In this document: positions 7,162 through 15,202 of the stretch, one piece after another
Layout: the number at the start of each line of letters is the position of its first letter
How positions within the stretch are numbered: position 1 is the first letter of the stretch
NCBI RefSeq assembly: GCF_018861125.1
Contig: NZ_JAHKQN010000026.1
Location: 1-52,903 of the forward strand
DNA: 52,903 nucleotides
Direction: 5' to 3'
DNA from: Cellulophaga baltica
GTDB lineage: Bacteria; Bacteroidota; Bacteroidia; Flavobacteriales; Flavobacteriaceae
Notes under the pieces: generated by a model
Database searches by the model: none
Told to the model about the DNA's origin: nothing
Seen by the model: only the letters and a program-made list of their open reading frames with translations
Translations under genes and position numbers: made by a program

Positions 7162-8739
7162 TTAAGAGAGTTCTTGAATTTCTTCAAACATTATTATATA
7201 GTTAGTACCAGTCTTGGTACTATCTTTTTCAATATTACCTTGTAATTGTAACACCAGTTTGTGTACTAGTTTTAAGCCTAGTGTATTGGTAGTTCTAAAA
7301 GAGATACTCTCAGGTATGCCTTTACCGTTGTCACCAATTTTCAAAAGGTAATTTTCATTATTCAATTTTTTTAATTCTATAGAGATTATTCCTTCATCAT
7401 TTGGGAATGCGTATTTTAATGAGTTTGTAATAATTTCATTAATAACTAAACCTAGCGGTATTGATGTGTCTATATTAAAAAACACGTCATCAATATCCAA
7501 TTCTAAGCCTATTTTATTATTACTACCTTTCATAGAAACAATTAAACCGTTTACGAGTTGGCTTAAATAATTAGCGTAATTAATTTTACTTAAATCTTCA
7601 CTCTTGTATAATGTTTCGTGTAATAAGGCCATTGATTGTATGCGATATTGGCTATAGCGAAGCATACTTTTAACATCAGGGTCAATAATGTATCTAGATT
7701 GTAGGTTTAGTAAGCTAGTTACTACTTGTAAGTTGTTTTTAACCCTATGGTGTATTTCTTTTAGCAACGTATCTCGTTCTTCAAGCCTTGCACTTACAGA
7801 TGTGTTTAGTAGTGATATGCGTTTGTTTTTATAATATAAATTTGAAATAATATACAGGAAAAACAAGATTCCGATATTTAAAGATAAAGATATTACTATG
7901 GTATTATTTTTATAGTCACTTATTTTCTTTTTTATTTTTATTGCATCTAGGGTTGAATAAATTGTCCATCTATTGTTACCTTCTAATGAAATAGTTTTTG
8001 ATAAATACATAGGGAAACCATGCTCATCTTTAGTATCTAAATCTTTTTTAGATAAAGTATATAATTCTTCGTTTTTATCTGTACTAAAAAACACCTCATC
8101 TTTAGAGTTTAATATGGTAGTATTTCTATGTGATAATTTTTTAATCCAAGAAGATGCATTTAAGTTTACGCCCAAAACGCCTATTGGGGTATTTTTCTTG
8201 TCAAAAAAAGGAGTAAAAAAACGAATTGTAGGTCTGTAAGGTTTTTCTATTTGTTCGTTTTCTACATTTAAGTCTAAATCAGAAACATAAAATTGCCCTT
8301 TTTTTAGATTTATAGTTTCTTGAAAGTAATACCGATTTTTTTTGTTCTGAAGTTTATCGTCTGTGTAAACAGAAATGTTATTGTTAACGTTTTCAGTTTT
8401 TATAATTTCTAAGCCATTATTGTCAATAATTCTAGCTTGAAAATAGTTAGGGTCGCTTTTTAAAAAATAAAAGAAATTTTCTTTAGTTTTTGATACGGAG
8501 TTGTTTTCATTAAAAACATGCTCAGTTAAATAGTATAAAAACATCACTGTTTTTCTGCTATTTACATATAAATTATTTAATAAAATATCGGCACTTTCTA
8601 AATCGTTATATGATTGTGCAGCTTCTATTTTATAAACATTTTGCTTGAAAGACTCAAGCCTATGAATGTAAACGCACCAAATGGCAACACTCAATATTAA
8701 AAATACGATTACGGAAATAACCACCAACCTCTTACTCAT
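7162..8739 (-). CDS. Membrane sensor histidine kinase, HisKA_2 type with extracytoplasmic sensor
   Basis: In 525 residues I see a first membrane segment (about 5-25) and an extracytoplasmic sensor of about 250 residues with PDC/Cache features ([30 protein letters not shown]). A second membrane segment (about 279-299) follows. Then comes the HisKA_2 dimerisation helix [20 protein letters not shown], with the phospho-His at 330/331. The ATPase has an N-box ([14 protein letters not shown]), a G1 box (IGDNGKGIP) and GLKLVHKL. It autophosphorylates and should pass phosphate to the lone receiver encoded 2 bp downstream. The ligand is unknown. The gene is divergent from the LytS-like kinase at 9063, with 323 bp between. 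Confidence 0.93.
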   Translation of the reverse strand: MSKRLVVISVIVFLILSVAIWCVYIHRLESFKQNVYKIEAAQSYNDLESADILLNNLYVNSRKTVMFLYYLTEHVFNENNSVSKTKENFFYFLKSDPNYFQARIIDNNGLEIIKTENVNNNISVYTDDKLQNKKNRYYFQETINLKKGQFYVSDLDLNVENEQIEKPYRPTIRFFTPFFDKKNTPIGVLGVNLNASSWIKKLSHRNTTILNSKDEVFFSTDKNEELYTLSKKDLDTKDEHGFPMYLSKTISLEGNNRWTIYSTLDAIKIKKKISDYKNNTIVISLSLNIGILFFLYIISNLYYKNKRISLLNTSVSARLEERDTLLKEIHHRVKNNLQVVTSLLNLQSRYIIDPDVKSMLRYSQYRIQSMALLHETLYKSEDLSKINYANYLSQLVNGLIVSMKGSNNKIGLELDIDDVFFNIDTSIPLGLVINEIITNSLKYAFPNDEGIISIELKKLNNENYLLKIGDNGKGIPESISFRTTNTLGLKLVHKLVLQLQGNIEKDSTKTGTNYIIMFEEIQELS

Positions 8740-9062
8740 ATAAAATTTTAATTAAATACAATATAACTTGGGGGGTATTGTATTAAAGTAATGTTAATTA
8801 TTCTAATAGTAGTAAAATTACTACAAATAATATAAATAAATAAGATATTTCTTTCATTTTTACAATTGGTCAACGGTTAGTAATTGTTAATTAGGTGGTT
8901 AAACTTTAAAAATTATTTTAATAAATTGTTATTCGTAAAATACAGCTTAGTAATTAAAATTAACAGTTGAGTAGTTTATCCTTTTATGTATTAAGTATTA
9001 ATGCAATTTTTGTTAGTGTAGAATAATTGTATTGTAAATTGGGGTAGCTAATAAAGTAAAGT
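8740..9062. other. Intergenic region between two divergent sensor kinase genes
   Basis: These 323 bases hold the divergent promoters of two sensor systems. No RNA gene or clear regulatory repeat was found. On the minus strand 8857-8798 there is a 19-codon ORF encoding MKEISYLFILFVVILLLLE, a single hydrophobic helix. It could be a tiny membrane peptide but has no further support. Confidence 0.4.
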
Positions 9063-10394
9063 ATGAAGTATTTAGGTAAAATAATAGGAATAGGTTTTTT
9101 AATAGGGGTTGCTGTTGCTTTTATTGATATTGGTTTTCAGTTTTTGGCAGGTAATACAATTAGTGCGCAGACTATTTTGAGTTATAAAATCAGTTATTAT
9201 TTTTTGTATTCAATATTACTAACATTGGTTAATTATTCTTTCTTTAATTATTTAGATAACAAAGTGGTTTGGAAAAACTACGGAAAATTTAGATTGCTAA
9301 TAGGTGCTTTGGGTAGTGTTGTACTCACAATGTTTACAGTATTTTTAATTCGGTTAACTGTTGAAATGTATTTTAACGGAGAAGACTTCAATACATTCAT
9401 AAATGGAGAAAAGCCTATTTTTTATGGAATTTCATTAATTATCACCATTTTCTTTTCAGTACTTTCACATGCTATTTACTTTTATAAGATTTCTCAAAAT
9501 ATAAAAGTAAAAGAGCAAAAAATAATTGCTGGTACAGCATCAGCCAAGTTTGATGCCTTAAAAAACCAGTTAGATCCACATTTTTTATTCAATAGTTTAA
9601 ATGTATTAACAAGTTTAATAGAAGAAGACCCGTACCAAGCACAAAAATTTACAACTTCACTATCAAAAGTGTATCGCTATGTTTTAGAGCAAAAAAATAA
9701 AGATCTAGTTTTGGTAGACGAAGAGTTAAGTTTTGCAAAAACTTATGTACGTCTTTTAAAAATGCGTTTTGAAGATAGTATAGTTTTTGAAATACCTGAG
9801 AAAAGTAGTATTCCAGATGCTAAAATAATTCCCTTGTCATTACAACTGTTATTAGAAAACGCAGTAAAACATAATATAGTTACAACCGCAAAACCTTTGC
9901 GCATTAAGGTTTTTGAAGAGAACGGGTTGCTAATGGTGACCAATAATTTACAAGAAAAGCAAGTAGTTAAAAAGAGTAGTGGTGTAGGTTTAAAAAACAT
10001 TCAAGAACGTTATGCGATACTTTCTGACAAAACGGTAAGTATTGAAAAAAAGGAAAAAGAGTTTGTGGTAGCCTTGCCGATACTTACTAAAAAAATATCA
10101 TTTGATACAGCGCAAAATGATTACGTAGAAAGTAAGAGCTATGAAAAAGCAAAAGAAAAAGTAGAAAAGATTAAAAGTTTTTATAAGCATTTAATAGCCT
10201 ATTGTATTGTTATACCGTTTTTAATTGTCCAAAATTCTAAGACCTCTAATTTTCTTTGGGTATTTTTTCCTGTAATCGGTTGGGGTTTCGGTTTAGCGGC
10301 TCACGGAATGAAAGCTTTTGGTTACAACCCCTTATTTGGTAAAAATTGGGAAGAACGAAAAATGAAAGAATATTTAGAAGATGAAAATTTTTAA
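9063..10394 (+). CDS. LytS-type sensor histidine kinase with C-terminal 2TM domain
   Basis: The 443-residue protein starts with four membrane segments (about 5-27, 42-60, 76-98, 119-141) and a short linker. It then has a His_kinase (PF06580) domain with KNQLDPHFLFNSLNVL (phospho-His173) and a HATPase part (LQLLLENAVKHNI, SGVGLKNIQERY). Unusually, about residues 357-443 form a 2TM domain: the amphipathic lead YEKAKEKVEKIKSFYKHL, two hydrophobic helices, and the signature FGYNPLFGKNWEERKMKEYL. It probably pairs with the LytTR regulator four genes downstream. The 2TM domain is shared with the next three genes, suggesting a membrane complex built from one repeated module. Ligand and target genes are unknown. 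Confidence 0.9.
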   Translation: MKYLGKIIGIGFLIGVAVAFIDIGFQFLAGNTISAQTILSYKISYYFLYSILLTLVNYSFFNYLDNKVVWKNYGKFRLLIGALGSVVLTMFTVFLIRLTVEMYFNGEDFNTFINGEKPIFYGISLIITIFFSVLSHAIYFYKISQNIKVKEQKIIAGTASAKFDALKNQLDPHFLFNSLNVLTSLIEEDPYQAQKFTTSLSKVYRYVLEQKNKDLVLVDEELSFAKTYVRLLKMRFEDSIVFEIPEKSSIPDAKIIPLSLQLLLENAVKHNIVTTAKPLRIKVFEENGLLMVTNNLQEKQVVKKSSGVGLKNIQERYAILSDKTVSIEKKEKEFVVALPILTKKISFDTAQNDYVESKSYEKAKEKVEKIKSFYKHLIAYCIVIPFLIVQNSKTSNFLWVFFPVIGWGFGLAAHGMKAFGYNPLFGKNWEERKMKEYLEDENF

Positions 10395-10493
10395 CATACA
10401 ATTCAGTCGTTAAATTATACAATTCAGAAATCAATATTTAGAAAGTAGCTTCAATTGATAGAAATTTGAATAAACAAATAAAAAACCAACCAA

Positions 10494-10796
10494 ATGGAAA
10501 CAACAGATAGACAAAACAAATATTTTAAAGCAAAAGAACGTGTTGATACAGTGAAGAGTTTTTACATGTCACTTGTTTCAAATGTAGTGACTATAACAAT
10601 CGTAGCGGCAATTAATTATTATGTAAATGAATGGCGACACCCTTGGTTTTTATGGGTTGTGTTTGGTATATCAGTAGGTGTAATTTTTAAAGCTATAAAA
10701 CTGTTTGGTTACAATGCTATGTTTGGAGCTAATTGGGAAGAGCGAAAAATAAAAAAGTACATGCAGGAAGATGAAATTAAAAACCGTTGGGAGTAA
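10494..10796 (+). CDS. 2TM domain-containing small membrane protein (first of three)
   Basis: This 100-residue protein is a bare 2TM domain (PF13239-like). It has a charged helix (FKAKERVDTVKSFYMSL), two membrane segments (about 30-45 and 52-72), and the conserved ending FGYNAMFGANWEERKIKKYM. It closely parallels the C-terminus of the upstream kinase, lies 99 bp after it, and is followed 19 bp later by another copy. The function of the domain is not known. The context suggests modulation of the kinase or hetero-oligomerisation in the inner membrane. Confidence 0.88.
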   Translation: METTDRQNKYFKAKERVDTVKSFYMSLVSNVVTITIVAAINYYVNEWRHPWFLWVVFGISVGVIFKAIKLFGYNAMFGANWEERKIKKYMQEDEIKNRWE

Positions 10797-10815
10797 AATA
10801 TAAAAGATTTTTAAA

Positions 10816-11166
10816 ATGGAAACTAAAATTAAAAGTAAAGAAGAAAGAGCAAAGCAGCGTGTAAGTGAATTAAAAGGCTTTTACGTGCATTTTATAGTTT
10901 ATTTGGCAGTGAATATCACAATATTTTTAATTAAGCTAGTAGCGGGCTTAAATAGAGGCAATTCATTTTTTGATATAATTTTTGATTTTTCAAACTTTTC
11001 TACATGGTTCTTTTGGGGGATAGGATTGTTTTTTCATGCAAAAAAAGTATTTGGGATAAATTTTCTATTTAATAAAAACTGGGAAGATCGCCAGATAGAA
11101 AAATACATGAAAGAAGATAAAGACGATTTTGTAAAATTTAACCAGAGAACAAATGGAAAATATTAG
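10816..11166 (+). CDS. 2TM domain-containing small membrane protein (second of three)
   Basis: The 116-residue protein has the same architecture: KEERAKQRVSELKGFYVHF, two membrane helices separated by a short polar loop (LNRGNSFFDIIFD), and FGINFLFNKNWEDRQIEKYM. The C-terminal tail (about 15 residues, KEDKDDFVKFNQRTNGKY) is longer than in the neighbours. Its last 14 bases overlap the start of the next 2TM gene in a different frame, so translation of the two is likely coupled. Confidence 0.88.
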   Translation: METKIKSKEERAKQRVSELKGFYVHFIVYLAVNITIFLIKLVAGLNRGNSFFDIIFDFSNFSTWFFWGIGLFFHAKKVFGINFLFNKNWEDRQIEKYMKEDKDDFVKFNQRTNGKY

Positions 11167-11476
11167 AGAAGTTAAATATGCACAAGCGGAAAAACGTTTA
11201 GAGAAATTAAAGCAATTTTATGATCATCTTGTGTTTTATGTAATCGTAAATGCAGCTGTATTGATTTTAGGAAAAAAAATAATTTTCACTTTTTTCCATG
11301 GAGATATACTTGGCAATTCTGAAATTGTAAAATATGTAAATTGGAATATTTACGGCATGCCAATTTTATGGGGTTTATTTTTAGGGTTGCATGCAATTTA
11401 TATTTTTGGAAACATCCCTCATTTATATGCAAATTGGGAAGCACGACAAATGAATAAATATTTAAACAAAGATTAA
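11153..11476 (+). CDS. 2TM domain-containing small membrane protein (third of three)
   Basis: A 107-residue 2TM protein: VKYAQAEKRLEKLKQFYDHL, two hydrophobic segments (about 26-45 and 65-85) and a diverged C-terminal signature (FGNIPHLYANWEARQMNKYL). It begins inside the preceding gene (14-bp overlap) and ends 20 bp before the LytTR regulator. The copies have diverged clearly at sequence level, so this is an old duplication rather than a recent tandem repeat. Confidence 0.88.
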   Translation: MENIREVKYAQAEKRLEKLKQFYDHLVFYVIVNAAVLILGKKIIFTFFHGDILGNSEIVKYVNWNIYGMPILWGLFLGLHAIYIFGNIPHLYANWEARQMNKYLNKD

Positions 11477-11496
11477 AAATTACAACCAACCATTTT

Positions 11497-12252
11497 ATGA
11501 AAACGATAATTATTGAAGATGAAAAACCAGCGGCAAGAAGGCTGAATAGATTACTTGAAGAATTAAATGTTGAGGTGTCTGTAATGTTGCATTCGGTTGA
11601 AGAAGCAATTCATTGGTTTGAAACAAATGAACATCCTGATTTAATATTTTTAGACATTCAACTTTCAGATGGTTTGTCTTTCGAAATTTTTGATGTTATT
11701 GATGTAAAAAGTGCTATCATATTTACCACTGCGTATGATGAGTACGCACTTCAGGCTTTTAAGCTAAATAGTATTGATTATTTGTTAAAACCAATCGATG
11801 ATGAAGAGTTGGAAACAGCAGTGAAAAAATACCAAAATTTAAACCATCAAAAAACTAAAATAGCGTTAGATTTTAACGATGTAAAAAAGCTCTTAATTAA
11901 TCCGGTTGATAGAGAGTTTAAAAAACGATTTACAGCTAGAGTAGGGCAACACATAAAAATTATAAATGCTGATGAGGTAGAATGTTTTTATAGCGAAAAT
12001 AAAGGCACCTATGTTGCAACTTCTGATGGTAGAAATTACTTACTTGAAACTACCCTTGAAAATTTAGAAGACGACTTAGATCCTAAAATATTTTTTAGAG
12101 TAAGTCGTAAATTTTATGTGAATGTTAATTTTATAAAAGATATAGTTTCATACACCAATTCTAGACTTCAAATTAAATTATTAAAGTTTAATGAGCAAGA
12201 TATTATAGTGAGTAGAGAGCGTGTAAAAGACTTTAAGTTATGGTTGCAATAA
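11497..12252 (+). CDS. LytTR-family response regulator
   Basis: The 251-residue regulator has an N-terminal receiver (acidic pocket IIEDEKPA, phospho-Asp53 in IFLDIQLSDG, Lys in YLLKPID) and a C-terminal LytTR DNA-binding domain (about 145-250: FTARVGQHIKIINADEVECF, FFRVSRKFYVNVNFI, IIVSRERVKDFKLWL). It is the last gene of the 2TM-kinase operon and ends before a clear terminator, so it is the expected output of the LytS-like kinase. LytTR proteins usually bind paired direct repeats. I did not identify such sites here, so the target genes are unknown; autoregulation upstream of 9063 is possible. Confidence 0.93.
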   Translation: MKTIIIEDEKPAARRLNRLLEELNVEVSVMLHSVEEAIHWFETNEHPDLIFLDIQLSDGLSFEIFDVIDVKSAIIFTTAYDEYALQAFKLNSIDYLLKPIDDEELETAVKKYQNLNHQKTKIALDFNDVKKLLINPVDREFKKRFTARVGQHIKIINADEVECFYSENKGTYVATSDGRNYLLETTLENLEDDLDPKIFFRVSRKFYVNVNFIKDIVSYTNSRLQIKLLKFNEQDIIVSRERVKDFKLWLQ

Positions 12253-12296
12253 AATATTATAAATATCTGATTAATAATTTAATGTAAATTTTTAAA

Positions 12297-12329
12297 ATGC
12301 ACTATAAGATTTCTCTATAGTGCGTTTTT
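12297..12329 (+). terminator. Rho-independent terminator of the 2TM/LytTR operon
   Basis: GCACTATA (12299-12306) and TATAGTGC (12316-12323) form an 8-bp stem with a 9-nt loop followed by GTTTTT. It sits 44 bp after the LytTR stop and just before the end of the convergent LETM1-like gene. Confidence 0.75.
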
Positions 12330-12346
12330 GTATAAAGTAATTTGTT

Positions 12347-13531
12347 TTATTCTACACGATTGTCATCAAAAGCAGAAGGTAGCAATTTAGGAATTAATTT
12401 TATAAAAATAGGCAATAATACAGCACCGCCTGGCAATATAAAAATAGCTAGTGAAGGTATACTTTTAAAAATATCTAGCAATTGATTTTGCACTTTTTTC
12501 TTCTCTTCAGGTGTTAAATCTTTAACGGTAGATTTAGATAAAAGACTCACTAATTCTTTACTTTCAGATAGTTCTTTTTGCAGTCTTTTACTGTTTCTCA
12601 AAATTAATTTATTTACAATTTTAGCCATGCTTGCATAAAATTGAAGAGCCAAATTACTGTCTTTTAGATGAGGAATTTTAGCAGCATTTGTATCAAAAAA
12701 TAATGCAATATCATCAATGGAATTTGAGATGGATTTATAGCTCAGTCCGAGGTCTTTTCCGAGGTCAAATAAGAAGGTGGATTCTTGGTATTCTAATGAC
12801 TGATCTTCCCATACACTTAGGCATGCAATATCAAAAAAATAGTAGTTTTCAAACAGGTCAAAATTGCCAATAAAAAGGTCTCTATAAGTGCCATCAAATT
12901 GCTCAATGGAGTTGTCAACAAATGTCAATGATGATGAAAAAAGTTGTGCTAATTTTCTATCTTTTACGTTTTTTTCTTTCGAATTTAATGCGTGATATGT
13001 TATGTTAATTGCAATATATTCTAAGTTTTTGGCATGCTCTTTTATGTCATTATTGTCTTCAATATAATGCTTAAATGTGAGCACATCTATAAATAAAAGT
13101 GTGTTTGTAATTACACTATTAAAGGTTTTGCTAATTAAATTATCATCAATATATATTCTTGAATCTATCAGCTTTTCTAGCTGAGATGAGGTCTTGTTTC
13201 CTGATAAAATTTTGTTTAAAAATGATATTTTTCCGACTCCTAATTTGGTGTAAAACTTAAAAATATAGTCAAGAAAAGTATTGAAATCTGCGCTTTTTTC
13301 TTTTTGTCTATAGGTAAAATATAGCGCAGTAATAAGGTTAATTTTTGCTTTTTCATCTTCCGTTAATGGATGTTCTGGATGTATAAATTCAGGAATATTA
13401 ATATTTATCCCATAAATAAACCCTGTGCTTTTTAAGTGCTGGTACAGTTCATTAAAGTTATCATAAAGGCCATGATAATCTTTAGCAAGGTGTCCAAACT
13501 TATCAATCCAGCCAGATGAAGAAGGGTTCAT
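12347..13531 (-). CDS. LETM1-like protein
   Basis: The 394-residue protein is largely helical, with no signal peptide. Its C-terminal 80 residues contain a segment that matches the core of LETM1: a charged helix (LTPEEKKKVQNQLLDIFKS), then ILPGGAVLLPIFIKLIPKLLP followed by SAF, which mirrors the membrane helix and LPS-F signature of mitochondrial LETM1. In flavobacteria such proteins are called LETM1-related, with a suggested biofilm association. LETM1 itself is linked to cation/proton exchange, but the function here is unproven. The only membrane-like segment is the one near the C-terminus. The gene is alone on its strand, convergent with the LytTR operon. Confidence 0.7.
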   Translation of the reverse strand: MNPSSSGWIDKFGHLAKDYHGLYDNFNELYQHLKSTGFIYGININIPEFIHPEHPLTEDEKAKINLITALYFTYRQKEKSADFNTFLDYIFKFYTKLGVGKISFLNKILSGNKTSSQLEKLIDSRIYIDDNLISKTFNSVITNTLLFIDVLTFKHYIEDNNDIKEHAKNLEYIAINITYHALNSKEKNVKDRKLAQLFSSSLTFVDNSIEQFDGTYRDLFIGNFDLFENYYFFDIACLSVWEDQSLEYQESTFLFDLGKDLGLSYKSISNSIDDIALFFDTNAAKIPHLKDSNLALQFYASMAKIVNKLILRNSKRLQKELSESKELVSLLSKSTVKDLTPEEKKKVQNQLLDIFKSIPSLAIFILPGGAVLLPIFIKLIPKLLPSAFDDNRVE

Positions 13532-13647
13532 TATATTACTTTTTATAAAGTGCTAATTTATATTAAAAATACATAGAAATTAAATTTATAAACTTTTGAA
13601 ATGTAAACCATTAAGCATGTGTTAACATTACTTTAACATTTAAAACC

Positions 13648-13671
13648 AAACCCTCTTTCAATTATCTCGTA
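13648..13671 (+). promoter_or_regulatory. Possible ECF-type promoter before the DUF4331 operon
   Basis: AAACC (13648-13652), a 15-bp spacer and CGTA (13668-13671, continuing AGTG) resemble the AAC...CGT pattern of ECF sigma promoters. A similar arrangement occurs at 18862-18886 before the small membrane gene. It lies 36 bp before the ATG. This is a by-eye match only. Confidence 0.3.
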
Positions 13672-13707
13672 AGTGTTGCTGAATTAATAATCTAAAAACT
13701 CAATAAC

Positions 13708-14388
13708 ATGAAAAAAACAAAAATTTATTTAGGACTTGCTTTTATGGCAATTACAGGCATTGTTTTAGTAGCAGCCGATCATATTGATGCTCCTTCTACT
13801 GCTGGTACCACCGCTGATATTGCTGACTTTTATGCTTTTGAACCATCAGAAGGTTCTGACAATACTGTTTTAATAGTTGATTTACAATCTAATGTAGACC
13901 CATCATTAGCATATGGTTCTTTTGATGAAGATGTGCTTTTAGAAATTAATATTGACCTTGATGGCGATTTAGTAGAAGATACTGTTATACAGGCAATTCC
14001 AAGAGATGGAATGATGTATTTCTTTGGTCCTGTTGCTCCTTCACAAACTGGTTTAACTAGTGAAGTATTAACAGATTCTCCTTTAGGCAGTGTTGAAATA
14101 TCTGATAGTGATGCAATCGTTGAAACTACTGCTGATGGTGTTAAGCTATTTGCGGGACCAAGACAAGATGCTTTCTATTTTGATTTTAATCAATTCAACC
14201 AAGTAATTGGTGGTACTGCTCCTGAAGGTTTTAAAGATGTTGATGAAGCTGTTGACACTTTTGACGGTAGTAATACAATGGCAATTGCAATTGAAATACC
14301 AAATACAATGTTAGGTACGCCAACGGCTACAAATGCATTAGGCCTTGAAGTTTATAAGGCTTGGGTAACTACAAACAAAAAACAATAA
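13708..14388 (+). CDS. DUF4331 family protein, N-terminal half, secreted
   Basis: The 226-residue product has a signal peptide (KIYLGLAFMAITGIVLVAA), then at once the DUF4331 hallmark DHIDAPSTAGTTADIADFYAF. It continues with beta-rich sequence ending EVYKAWVTT, similar to the middle of longer DUF4331 proteins. It is acidic, as are its neighbours, and should be periplasmic or exported. Family function is unknown. It heads an operon with a lipoprotein (30 bp downstream), a TPR lipoprotein and a TonB receptor. Full-length DUF4331 proteins carry a second conserved region (GRP.N.V) that is absent here but appears in the next gene, so the domain seems split in two. Confidence 0.82.
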   Translation: MKKTKIYLGLAFMAITGIVLVAADHIDAPSTAGTTADIADFYAFEPSEGSDNTVLIVDLQSNVDPSLAYGSFDEDVLLEINIDLDGDLVEDTVIQAIPRDGMMYFFGPVAPSQTGLTSEVLTDSPLGSVEISDSDAIVETTADGVKLFAGPRQDAFYFDFNQFNQVIGGTAPEGFKDVDEAVDTFDGSNTMAIAIEIPNTMLGTPTATNALGLEVYKAWVTTNKKQ

Positions 14389-14418
14389 TAACTCTCTCAA
14401 TATAAAATATATAGAACT

Positions 14419-15108
14419 ATGAAACTATCAAATTTAATATACGCGTTTAGCTATTTTTTAGCAATCACTTTTTTTGCCTCTTGTAATAATGATGATGACT
14501 TTACTGAAGATACTGATATGATGTCTGATACTGAAGTTGAATTTACGGGAACTTATGCACAAGTAGATCACATGGGTCGACCTGGTATAAATACTGTTTT
14601 AAGTGCTGATGATGCTACAAAAGACAGTCAAAACACAACTTTACCAGCAGATATGGGGGCAACTTTTGCTACTTCATTTGAAGATAGATTAGAAGCATAT
14701 CATGACGTTTATGCAAATTTATTAGGTGCAGACCCTGCAGATGTAAATTATGAAACTAACATTTTAGGTTTTGATGCGGCTACAATTACTGGTTATTTGG
14801 CAGCTGATGTTTTAGATATTGCTCCTAATTTACCAACAACTTATTTTAACCCAGGTACTGATAATGATGGTGATGGTAGAATATTGGTTCCAGACGGAGA
14901 CGAAGTTGGCTTAACAGGTAGAACATTACAAGATGATGTAATTGATGTATCATTAATCTTATTATTTGGTGGTGAAGAAGGTGATCGTTTTAGTGGTCAA
15001 GATACTGACGGTGATGGTGTGTCTGATTTACCAAGACTTACCTCTGACGGTGTTGCTTTAACAGCAAGTATCTCAAGTTCTTTCCCGTACTTATCAAGTC
15101 CGGAATAG
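14419..15108 (+). CDS. DUF4331-like lipoprotein (probable C-terminal half)
   Basis: The 229-residue protein has a lipoprotein signal ending FFASC (lipidated Cys22) and an Asp-rich linker (NNDDDFTEDTDMM). The region QVDHMGRPGINTVL (about 49-62) resembles the conserved C-terminal stretch of DUF4331 proteins. The remainder has acidic loops such as GTDNDGDGRILVPDGD and DTDGDGVSDLPR that could bind calcium. It should be lipid-anchored at the outer membrane. Together with the preceding gene it probably makes up the two halves of a DUF4331 system. What the pair binds or stabilises is unknown; a complex with the TonB receptor downstream is plausible. Confidence 0.7.
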   Translation: MKLSNLIYAFSYFLAITFFASCNNDDDFTEDTDMMSDTEVEFTGTYAQVDHMGRPGINTVLSADDATKDSQNTTLPADMGATFATSFEDRLEAYHDVYANLLGADPADVNYETNILGFDAATITGYLAADVLDIAPNLPTTYFNPGTDNDGDGRILVPDGDEVGLTGRTLQDDVIDVSLILLFGGEEGDRFSGQDTDGDGVSDLPRLTSDGVALTASISSSFPYLSSPE

Positions 15109-15132
15109 AAATTAAATTGCTATGAAAAAATT

Positions 15133-15160
15133 ATGGGAGAGTAATTACTAGCTCTCCCAT
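15133..15160 (+). terminator. Hairpin after the DUF4331 gene pair
   Basis: ATGGGAGAG (15133-15141) pairs with CTCTCCCAT (15152-15160). The following sequence (ATTTTAAAAT) is only weakly T-rich, so it may be a partial terminator or an mRNA-processing stem that lowers expression of the downstream TPR and TonB genes relative to the first two. Confidence 0.5.
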
Positions 15161-15202
15161 ATTTTAAAATACAGCCTAAAAACAATTAAAAATATACCAC
15201 AA

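Noticed and set aside
8798-8857. 19-codon minus-strand ORF (MKEISYLFILFVVILLLLE) between the two kinase genes
   Set aside because: Very short and hydrophobic in an AT-rich spacer; no promoter, palindrome or operon support. Noted under the intergenic entry only.
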